Assembly (NCBI GenBank): GCA_032622095.1
Contig: CP136065.1
Location: forward strand, 62,415,094-62,479,093
Length of the DNA: 64,000 bases
Origin: Siphonodentalium dalli
Lineage: Eukaryota; Mollusca; Scaphopoda; Gadilida; Siphonodentaliidae
Direction of reading: 5' to 3'
The first letter of the stretch is position 1. Each line of letters begins with the position of its first letter. The position numbers and the translations under genes are program-made. Shown one piece after another: positions 55,819 through 64,000 of this stretch. The notes beneath the pieces were generated by a model that had not been told where the DNA came from, made no database searches, and saw nothing but the letters and a program-made list of their open reading frames with translations.

Positions 55819-56364
55819 TGACGAGCGAAGGACTGTTTATTTATATTTTGCAAAATTACACACCGATGTTGTTGGTTATTTGTGACTGTATAGCTTAATT
55901 ATGATTTAATCAAATGGGTATAGTGACCAGGTCGTGATATAATAGTGTGCACTATAGTTGGATATAGTGAAATAAGGACGTCATATACGGTAATATGTCT
56001 TTAAATTGTTTTATTTTAGAGAGTCCCGTGATATTCTGATGCGTGCCATTACCTGAAAGTTATGCCTCTAATATTGAGACTGACAGCAGCATACACAAGG
56101 CTCAAGTTAAGCATGACAAATTGCCTCTTACTAAGCAATCATGTCTGATTTGTTTATTGATAAAATGCGCTGTTTGGTGAATAATAAAGGACAGCTACTC
56201 GTGATTGCAGAGCACGTGCAGGATATACAAGGACATATAATGAGTGAGGGACGTACATATGTAGACAGCCACATGATACGGTGCGAGTTCTGATAAATTC
56301 ACTGAATTGACCCGAAGTGTGTCTAAGGATATTCAACGAGTCGGCTGAACTAAAAAGAAACGCA

Positions 56365-57222
56365 ATGGACCATACGGCAGAGAAACCGTTTAAGTGTGAT
56401 TTGTGTCTTAAGAGATTCGCTCTGTCAGGTAATCTGAAAACACACATGAGGATCCATACGGGAGAGAAATCGTATCAGTGTGACGTGTGCCTTAAGAGAT
56501 TCACTCAATCTGGTGCCCTGTCTCAACACACGAGGGTCCATATGGGAGAGAAATCTTATCAGTGTGACGTGTGTCTTAAGAAATTCTCTCGTAAATGGGA
56601 ATTAAAAACACACATGAGGATCCACACGGGAGAGAAATCTTATCAGTGTGATGTGTGTCTTAAGAAATTCGCTCATTCAGGTAATCTGACTCAACACATG
56701 AGGATCCATACCGGAGAGAAACCATATCAGTGTGATTTGTGTCTTAAGAAATTCGCTCTGTCAGGTAATCTGAAGACACACATGAGGATCCACACGGGAG
56801 AGAAATCTCATCAGTGTGACGCGTGTCTTAAGAAATTCGGTGATTATAATGATCTGACAAAACACATGAGGGTTCATACGGGAGAGAAACCGTATCAGTG
56901 TGATTTGTGTCTTAAGAGATTCGCTCAATCTGGTACCCTCACTCAACACATGAGGGTCCATACGGGAGAGAAATCTTATCAATGTGACGTGTGTCTTAAG
57001 AGATTCGCTCGGTCAGCTAATCTAAAAACACACATGAGGATCCACACGGAAGAGAAATCTCATCAGTGTGACGCGTGTTTTAAGAAATTCGGTGATTATA
57101 ATGATTTGACAAAACACACGAGGGTCCATACGGGAGAGAAACCGTATCAGTGTGATTTGTGTCTTAAGAGATTCACTCAATCTGGTACCCTGAATCGACA
57201 CATGAGGGTCCATACGGGATAG
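56365..57222 (+). CDS. C2H2 zinc-finger protein C, 10 fingers (truncated frame)
   Basis: The frame is open from 56,311; a TGA at 56,308-56,310 separates it from the decayed leader (56,100-56,307), which still resembles B (TGCGCTGTTTGGTGAATAAT; ATGATACGGTGCGAGTTCTG). The first in-frame ATG is 56,365, giving 285 aa (MDHTAEKPFKCDLC...). A preceding half finger has Asn for the first His (LKRNAMDH). Ten fingers follow with all ligands present, including the distinctive CLKKFGDYNDLTKH twice (fingers 6 and 9) in a repeated three-finger set (GDYNDLTK, QSGTLxx, and ALSGNLKT or ARSANLKT). The frame ends at TAG 57220-57222, replacing Glu in the TGEK linker. Expected role: nuclear DNA binding. With no natural leader it may be a pseudogene. 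Confidence 0.55.
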   Translation: MDHTAEKPFKCDLCLKRFALSGNLKTHMRIHTGEKSYQCDVCLKRFTQSGALSQHTRVHMGEKSYQCDVCLKKFSRKWELKTHMRIHTGEKSYQCDVCLKKFAHSGNLTQHMRIHTGEKPYQCDLCLKKFALSGNLKTHMRIHTGEKSHQCDACLKKFGDYNDLTKHMRVHTGEKPYQCDLCLKRFAQSGTLTQHMRVHTGEKSYQCDVCLKRFARSANLKTHMRIHTEEKSHQCDACFKKFGDYNDLTKHTRVHTGEKPYQCDLCLKRFTQSGTLNRHMRVHTG

Positions 57223-58110
57223 AAATCTTATCAATGTGACGTGTGTCTTAAGAGGTTCGCTCAGTCAGCTAATCTAAAAACACACATGAGGATCCATTCG
57301 GAAGAGATATCTTATCAATGTGACGTGTGTCTTAAGAGGTTCACTCAGTCAGCTAATCTAAAAACACACATGAGGATCCACACGGAAGAGAAATCTTATC
57401 AATGTGATGTGTGCCTTAAGAGGTTCACTCAGTCAGGCAGTCTGACTCAACACATGAGGATCCACACGGAAGAGAAATCTTATCAATGTGACGTGTGACT
57501 TAAGAGGTTCACTCAGTCAGGTAATCTGAAAACACACACGAGGATCTACACGGAAGAGAAATCTTATCAATGTGACGTGTGTCTTAAGAGGTTCGCTCAG
57601 TCAGGTAATCTGAAAACACACATGAGGATCCACGCGGGAGATAAATCTTATCGGTGTGATGTGTGTCTTAAGAGATTTGTTCGGTCAGATGTTCTGAAAA
57701 GACACATGAGGATCCACTCAGGAGAGAAATAATATCAGTGTGATGTGTGCTTAAGACGTTCACTCAATCTGGTTTCCTGAGTTAACACATGAGGGTCCAC
57801 GCGGGAGGGAAGTCTTATCAATGTTACGTGTGTCTTAATAGATTCGCTCAGTCTGGTCCTCTGGCTCGACACATGAGGACCCATACGGAAGAGAAACCAT
57901 ATCAGTGTCACTCGCTCCGCTGACATGACCCAACACCCGAGGATCCAAATATGGGGAGACACTATAACGATGTGTTGTTTGTCGTAAGAACTTCATTGTA
58001 TCCTTTACTTTGAATACGAACTCGAAAATACACGCCAACAAGGTGCTATCAGTGTATGAGAATTTCACACTTCTTTCTCATCGAAATCACACACGATGAG
58101 CCACTCCGTG
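57223..58110 (+). pseudogene. Post-stop decayed finger tail of ZNF-C
   Basis: Three fingers follow in frame (AQSANLKTH, TQSANLKTH, TQSGSLTQH) with SEE/TEEK linkers instead of TGEK. Then a TGA at 57496-57498 replaces the second Cys of a finger, three more fingers follow, a TAA occurs at 57730-57732, and a one-base loss near 57,750 breaks the frame. One shortened finger (57,897) and the terminal degenerate finger (about 57,970-58,040) complete the match to the tail of ZNF-B. Confidence 0.75.
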
Positions 58111-58345
58111 AAGACACCAGGAGTGTCACGTTTGTCTGACGTGTGTATTCGTGGTTCCAAAACTCACATTACAACAAGCTAAACATTGACCTAGTTTCGC
58201 TGAATATAATGTTCAGCATCATAACAAACTCGACCAATTTATCGTTGAACGTTAAAGATGCCCTGTCAGAATTGCCTCCATAAAACCACAATACATGTTT
58301 TATATAACAGAAAATAATTAGATCACCACGAGAACCCAGTAAAGT

Positions 58346-58715
58346 CATTTGAAACACTCCGGTGGGTGATCAAATAGAAATGGACCACAATCTTGCTCGT
58401 TAGTTATTTTTACATATATTATATCCAAATTGACAACACACATCATTATTCTTATATATCAACAAAATGCAGTGATTCTCGATGGCGAAATCGTATTGTT
58501 TGTTTATCGCCGATAGTTGCGTCCCGAACCGAGAAGTAAATATTTACATTTGAGCGTAGTTCAAACGATGTTTTCTATAATGGAATGGTACAGTAGATTT
58601 ACTTGAGATTTCGGCGATGTTAGTAGAATTCCACATTCCGCTAGCTGGCATAGCGCCTGAATACTATCTTACCAGTTTCATACACCAGAACAAGTCCATG
58701 TGTCTTTAATGGGGG
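58346..58715 (+). repeat. R350 dispersed repeat in block C
   Basis: ATTTGAAACACTCCGGTGGG, AAATTGACAACACACATCAT, TTTATCGCCGATAGTTGCGT, TAAATATTTACATTTGAGCG and CTGGCATAGCGCCTGAATAC. Position relative to the finger exon is as in block B. Confidence 0.85.
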
Positions 58716-59000
58716 TTTCGTGATTATATATCGATTTTCAAAAGGAGAAGTGTCAATACGATTTTGTCAGCCTAGCAAAAATTTCAATGATCGTATATAA
58801 CGAAGAACGGTTATACTGCTGTCGTCCGAAAGCAATATTAAATAAATAGTTGTCAGTTGTGATCGTTTTCAACGTAAAACTGACGTATGCTTTTGTACAT
58901 CTGTGCAATTTCTGTTTCGTACAACTGATGGTGATTGCATGTCTTTTCAATTTGTAATTTGCCTCGTAAGTTGAACGTTAACTCAGGAAATTTCTACAAA

Positions 59001-59145
59001 TATGGTGTCAAATCGGACAGTGGATCTTTAATGGTGTAAAATCGGACAGGGGATCTTTAATCGCGTCACATCTGACAGTGGATCTTTAATATTGTCAAAT
59101 CGGACAGTGTATCTTTAATGGTGTCACGTCAGATTGTTGATCTTT
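59001..59145 (+). repeat. 29-bp tandem array, five copies
   Basis: Counterpart of 34,999-35,375. All five are of the 'TCGGACAGTGGATC' type or further variants (TCTGACAGTGG, TCAGATTGTTG). None is of the TTGAACAGTGAATC type found in the expanded part of B. Confidence 0.9.
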
Positions 59146-59893
59146 AATGCGATAATTATTGACGTTCCTCCAAAACATCGAAATAAAATGAATAATTTAG
59201 GATAGTGTCTATGAGATGGAACTTGTTGGTCAAATACAAATCAAAATTAAAAACAAAACAGGTTTCGTGTGTGGATCACAGAATACATCTTTAATGGTGT
59301 GGATCCCTGAATACATCTTTAATGCATAGACGCACGTTATGCCTGGTATTCATGGTACATTAATCTGTATTTCCTCTAAATCTTTCTGAAAATATATTTT
59401 GAACTTTTGAGCGCATGTGATTTATTTGATCGGCGGAATTTCAATACATTTTATTCACCAAGCGATCGCCTTGACCGCCTTTAAAAAGAACATGATTTCC
59501 CCAATGTCTGAATTATTAGATGATCAACCATTATTTCATGACACACCCCTCTAACTGACTGATATTAAAATATGTTGGTAACAATGACTTCATTAACATT
59601 AATACTCTATTTTATTCCAGTACCACATCATTTTTCTTTTATCCTATTGTCTTATATTAAGTTTCGCATCATCAACGCACATAGCTGCAGAGGCTAAGTG
59701 ATAGCAGTATACGGCATTTAATGCTGCATATAACACGCCCAAGAGGGAGGTCAAACTCACCAGTGGACTTCCGTACAAATCTTCCATAAAAGTTAAAAAT
59801 GAATAAATATTTGAGAAACGAGGGCATGCATATATAATTGAACAGTCATGGGATTTAACTGGCGGTCGGCTATTAAATGATCAGTTCTCGCTT

Positions 59894-60506
59894 CCCCAGT
59901 AATGATATTTCGCCTGTTGAAACCATTGTTATGTGAACAAAAAAAGTGATTTATCCACCAAAAAAATCGCTAATTAGTAAGTCCAAATATTTTATCCAAA
60001 TATTATTTTCAGAATATATTTCAATGCTCGGAACTTTTGCAATGTTTAATGTCATGTTTTTTTTTAAACTTTGGTATCGTATTGTACTTTTTGACATTGA
60101 TCGGTAATGCCACTGTAACAGTAAAGGTCACATATCAATGCTTTCGATACGCGAAATCCCGTTATTGGAGAGCTATTAATTGTGAAAAATAAGACAAGAT
60201 AAGATCTATTTTTAAATATACTTGTTGATGATTGTTGTTTTTAGGAATTTTATAACACAATTTACATTTCATTTAAACACACACCGAAGGCATTGGGTCC
60301 ATTTAACTTGATTGTTTTGAGCGGGATGTCAAGTCAACAATTTTAAATAAGGATTTACATGCGAACCTCCGGAGCAAATATTCAGGGTGTGATCTGACCC
60401 AGTATTGAAAACAATTGAGATTTATCCGATGGATACACATGGTGATGTCCAAATATCATGGTCCAGTTTTTATATTCTGAATTTTACATTGATTAAAATA
60501 CTGGGG
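59894..60506. other. Inverted segment relative to block B
   Basis: This ~613-bp stretch is the reverse complement of about 36,041-36,645, while the DNA on both sides matches B in direct orientation. The ends carry inverted repeats CCCCAGTA (59,894-59,901) and TACTGGGG (60,499-60,506). Block A (23,877 onward) has the B orientation, so C is the changed one. Confidence 0.85.
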
Positions 60507-61385
60507 AACGTTCCATAATTAATATAAATTAGTATAAAGTTGACATATTTCTTCAAGCTCTTTCTTGATGGTGATTTTGTTGTAGTGATCTTTATAATTT
60601 TCCACATGCATTTACTCACTGGGAAGGCATTGAGTCCCTTTAAGTCAAACATCGAAGTGTTGTTTGTCGACAGTGTTAGTTACTCACTTGATGGTAGTTA
60701 GAGATATAAAAATGAAAAATTTATTTTATGTCATATACATGTAAATAAGATTTTTTTTAGTGTTTTATATCTCCTTTTTTTGTTTGAAATTCTAACCCCT
60801 CATGATCCTTTTAACCTCTCAGTGTTGAAAATATGTCGTTGGGAGTAGCTATTAATAACACTAGAGGTCAATATAATACAAGTTTAATCCAAATTAGACT
60901 TATTGATCATGGAAATCCAATACTTACCATTCGATTGGGTAACTTGTTTGGCCAACATCATGGCAATTATGTTATCATGTTGCTGTGGTTACATTGTATT
61001 GTGGATGATATATATTTATGATGATATACATATCATTATCATTAGAACATGTATCACGCCGACGTGATAGTAAATTGTGTCTAACCAGAAATGACAATCG
61101 CATTTGCGCTAGATCGTTCATATAATAGGTCTGATGGACGCGACCAAGATTTCTAATTACTGTTCTCTGCCGATATTACTGGTAATAAAGTATTTGTATT
61201 TGCTAATGCTGAATTTGATCTTTTGACTTGGCTATTTATATTCTATTCTCCATATGGTTTTATATTTATTTTCTATGTAATTAATTCTATAATGTATCTG
61301 AATGTATCTGAATGTATTGGCAATTGAACGTTGTATGTCACAACCATAAGGTCTATATATGTATACGCTTTGAATTTCATATCTT

Positions 61386-61722
61386 TGCATGTCGAGTTTT
61401 TTTTTTTAATCAAAATTCGACTATCGATACAGCGAGTGACGGTTGGTTGGTGGTAGATCATGCCATGAATCTCTACTCTGTCTAACGCCGCGTTGAGATC
61501 ATATTCCACTAGTACAAAACCTTGGAAGTTTTGAAGTTTTGACAGGGAACCTTATAAAGTCGGAACAATAACGCCGGGAATATATTTCTCAGCTATTATC
61601 TGTTCCTTAATAATGTACTTTACAATGGGTGAATTTCCCACTCGAAATTGCATGTTTTTCTATGACCTTTGTGAGCCGATATCGCACTAAACATTGAATT
61701 ATTTACCCAGGATAAATGCTAT
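61386..61722. other. Intergenic, no gene recognised
   Basis: Contains a T-run near 61,400. The minus frame 61,273-61,509 has no motif. Nothing else seen. Confidence 0.4.
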
Positions 61723-62028
61723 AATTCCCTGCATGGCCCGGATAGATTGTCTGGTGTATCCATGAGAATTAAGTACTAATAATAATAGTTAATAATTTGT
61801 TTGGCCGCAAAGTCGACACAACGAAGCAAGATCCAGACACAAAGAACACATGCAGTCCAAATACAAACAAGACAAATAATAAGTCAAACTAAATAAATAC
61901 ACACATGGACACACACATAAACATAATAAATAAGCAACTGAAGGACATGCAACAGTTAATCAATTCATGCAATACTCTGTTCATTGTGCCAATTCTATTT
62001 ACACCAACTTTACTGACTTCAAAGCCGC
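61723..62028. repeat. ~305-bp direct duplication, copy 1
   Basis: AATTCCCTGCATGGCCCGGA through CTGACTTCAAAGCCGC is repeated at 62,457-62,762 (offset 734) with only a few mismatches. On the minus strand the last third is open (GFEVSKVGVNRIGTMNRVLH...), part of a 69-aa frame at 61,889-62,098, which may be a fragment of a longer coding region, but I do not recognise it. Confidence 0.9.
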
Positions 62029-62109
62029 TGGCACGATAAGCGCACTGGTATGAATTTACCATTCCTTTCAATTCTAAACTGACTATAATAGCCATCAACA
62101 GATTATCTC

Positions 62110-62457
62110 ATTTTGTGAATATACAATCTACCCTTAATTGGGTGGGAGGGCTTGGGAAAATTTTGTACTAGCCCTGTGGGCTCTCAATAGGAAGACCTTG
62201 CTTCGTTGGAGTCAATTTACTAAATGACAATACAATGAATTCGCGCGAAAAAGGTGTGATAGCTCATTAATTAACTGCGCCAATAATTTCCTCGATAGAG
62301 CAACCAATGAGCGAATGAATAGCGCTCTCTTATTGGATATGCAAATGAGGGTTTCTCTATCTATGATTAGCGACACTAGTCTTGTCGGGTACCTCTCTGA
62401 TTTGATTTCTATGCCTAAACCACTTGGGAATTACGCAATTTGTAAACAAATACTACA
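62110..62457. promoter_or_regulatory. Spacer with CCAAT and octamer motifs
   Basis: Between the two 305-bp copies: CAACCAATGAGCG (about 62,301), its inverse TTATTGGATATG (about 62,330), and an octamer ATGCAAAT at 62,339-62,346, all within 50 bases. CCAAT plus octamer occurs in histone and small-RNA gene promoters, but no such gene is seen next to it. The assignment is weak. Confidence 0.2.
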
Positions 62458-62762
62458 ATTCCCTGCATGGCCCGGATAGATTGTCTGGTGTATCCATGAG
62501 AATTAAGTACTAATAATAATAGTTAATAATTTATTTGGCCGCAAAGTCGACCCAACGAAGCAAGATCCAGACACAAAGAACACATGCAGTCCAAATACAA
62601 ACAAGACAAATAATAAGTCAAACTAAATAAATACACACATGGACACACACATAAACATAATAAATAAGCAACTGAAGGACATGCAACAGTTAATCAATTC
62701 ATGCAATACTCTGTTCATTGTGCCAATTCTATTTACACCAACTTTACTGACTTCAAAGCCGC
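62457..62762. repeat. ~305-bp direct duplication, copy 2
   Basis: Partner of 61,723-62,028. It ends at the same AAAGCCGC, after which the sequence differs (CAAGCCGAAGGCCGCC here, TGGCACGATAAGCG there). Confidence 0.9.
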
Positions 62763-62795
62763 CAAGCCGAAGGCCGCCAAAATTATTTCAAAATT

Positions 62796-63041
62796 AAGAG
62801 ATCATATAGGGCAGAAATAACCCACTCCGAGAAAACCAAGTCAGAGTTGGAATCAGGTCGAGAAACTCTATCTCTGAATGACCACAAACGCAATGCCCTT
62901 GTGAAATCATATCAACTCGTAGTGGACCATTTCTTGCTCAGCTTATATGATGCTGATTATGGAATTGTATAATCATATGTTGACTGCTTGTATTGAGAAT
63001 TAATGGCAGATTTTCGTACTATCATGACTTATCTCAAAAGT
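62796..63041 (+). repeat. 246-bp tandem duplication, copy 1
   Basis: AAGAGATCATATAGGGCAGA to about TATCTCAAAAGT; the next copy starts at 63,042. The encoded piece (RVEITHSEKTKSELESG, ETLSLNDHKRNALVKSYQLV, VDHFLL.LYDADY) looks like a duplicated exon fragment of an unknown gene. Confidence 0.85.
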
Positions 63042-63275
63042 AAGAGATCATATAGGGTAGAAATAACCCACTCCGAGAAAACCAAGTCAGAGTTGGAATC
63101 AGGTCGAGAAACTCTATCTCTGAATGACCACAAACGCAATGCCCTTGTGAAATCATATCAACTCGTAGTGGACCATTTCTTGCTCATCTTATATGATGCT
63201 GATTATTGATTAGTAAATTCATATGTTGACTGTATCGAGAATTAAAGTCAGATTTTCGCATACTATCATGACCAT
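63042..63275 (+). repeat. 246-bp tandem duplication, copy 2
   Basis: Nearly identical to copy 1 for its first ~170 bases, then slightly more diverged (TTCGCATACTATCATGACC at the end). A 68-aa frame with an ATG at 63,003 crosses the junction and ends at 63,209. The protein piece is helical and charged; family unknown. Confidence 0.85.
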
Positions 63276-63413
63276 GTATCGTGCGTTGAATGTTCGTATA
63301 GAACAGACCGACTATGACTACTCTTCTGAAAACTGAAGTGAAAATAAGAGATCTGGAGGACTATACATTATAGGATGAGATTTGGGCAAGGCAGTGTCAT
63401 ACCGACTGAAACT

Positions 63414-64000
63414 TCACTCTAATCTATTAACCACCTGTATGAGGAATGATCTTAAACGACGAGTGCCTTCAAAATTGAGGTGTTACCCATCATCTGCATA
63501 TAACTCGTCTTTGGGAGCCCCTCTCCCATAAAAAATGCTATAGGTTTTGAGAAAGTGCATTTGGTTATGCACACAGATGTTACATAAGTTTTTGTTTATG
63601 TTTTTGACCCTATCTCCCAGGGTTTCAAAGTCTTTTGGTCGAGGAATGATTGCTGACATGATGATCTTGCTGGATGTGTGCTTGTAGGTGGCCTTTATTA
63701 ACTCTTTATATTGAATTTGGAATTGTTTGTCTGACATGCTCGAATCCTCTATGTTGTTGGTGCCAACATGATAAATGATATGAGAAAAGGTAGCGAGGTT
63801 AGTACCTTGGAGTTTTCTGCTACGTACTCTCGATGTGAGTTTGCCAATATCTATACCTCTGAATGGAAGGACCTCCAGATCATTAATGTCAGCTACATAT
63901 TTACATATGGAGTCAGATACCAATAGTACCTTTCTGTTCCTTTTAGCTCTCACTCTGTCTGAGTCGGATTGTATGCTGCTCAGCTCCTCTCTCAGACGAT
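63414..64000 (-). pseudogene. SGNH/GDSL-hydrolase-like frame, interrupted and cut by window edge
   Basis: The minus-strand frame is open from the window end (…RLREELSSIQSDSDR, a likely coiled-coil stretch) through an SGNH-type domain: KVLLVSDSICKYV (nucleophile Ser in a GDS-like block), FRGIDIGKL, IIYHVGTNN (the Gly/Asn block), then AIIPRPKDF. A TAA at 63483-63485 falls right after LYADDG. The next codons in frame give HLNFEGTRRL and run 22 codons to TGA 63414-63416, so the stop separates DG from the catalytic-His block. Such domains with a preceding coiled coil are common in ORF1 or accessory frames of invertebrate non-LTR retrotransposons, and also in host proteins. No ATG is needed inside the window; the true start is beyond it. 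Either a dead copy, or a stop that is bypassed. Confidence 0.6.

Larger units (their letters stand above)
55536..61385 (+). other. Zinc-finger paralogous block C
   Basis: Same order as block B: R350-like upstream piece (AAATAAAGTGACTCTCTTTG), expanded 19-bp array, splice acceptor, finger exon, decayed tail, R350, 29-bp array, then shared non-coding DNA. It differs from B by an inversion at 59,894-60,506, by about 95 extra bases near 59,405-59,500, and by lacking the 37.2-37.6 kb foldback. The end region (CTCCATATGGTTTTATATTT, near 61,245) also matches A at about 29,070. Confidence 0.8.

Overview
This is a gene-poor, AT-rich, repeat-dense stretch of an animal nuclear genome. Three signs point to a eukaryote: long C2H2 zinc-finger exons preceded by polypyrimidine-AG splice acceptors, many satellite arrays and foldback transposons, and no operon-like gene packing. 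The style fits a marine invertebrate, possibly a lophotrochozoan such as a mollusc, but nothing here fixes the taxon. I see no tRNA, rRNA or CRISPR.

The backbone is a block present three times on the + strand: A (about 14.2-29.2 kb), B (31.2-37.9 kb) and C (55.5-61.4 kb). Each holds a terminal C2H2 exon (16,173; about 31.9 kb; about 56.3 kb) followed by kilobases of related non-coding DNA. All three finger frames are closed by one nonsense codon of a different kind (TGA, TAA, TAG), always in an inter-finger linker, and fingers continue in the same frame beyond it. Comparing the blocks dates later events. A gained a 34-bp minisatellite of about 3.1 kb that begins inside finger-coding DNA, a 2.3-kb hAT-like insertion with an 8-bp target duplication, and a TTAA-flanked foldback. 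B gained an expanded 29-bp array. C gained a 13-copy 19-bp array and a 0.6-kb inversion bounded by 8-bp inverted repeats. Finger relics also lie at 29.5 kb and in the arms of a palindrome at 42-45 kb.

Around the blocks, 0.7-1.9 kb holds a degenerate ~170-bp repeat carrying ATGGCGGCC motifs. 3.1-3.9 kb holds a 122-bp array with an (ACAG)n tail. 4.78-10.87 kb is a fresh tandem duplication of a 3.04-kb unit with an acidic/basic 127-aa reading frame. 38-41.9 kb holds several foldback or terminal-inverted-repeat elements. 42-45 kb is a 3-kb palindrome with a GIY-YIG-like relic in its loop. 45.70-52.87 kb is a 7.2-kb palindrome flanked by TA, whose arms carry the same ATGGCGGCC units and a 42-bp satellite. 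61.7-63.3 kb holds two sets of direct duplications. The right edge holds a minus-strand SGNH-hydrolase-like frame, probably of retrotransposon origin, stopped just before its catalytic histidine block.

The likely working genes are at most the zinc-finger exons, read as truncated 10- to 13-finger proteins, and possibly the 127-aa frame. The rest is best read as mobile DNA and its debris. I found no convincing new multi-gene system. The strongest unusual signals are the minisatellite that starts in zinc-finger codons, the linker-placed stops, and the two large palindromes.
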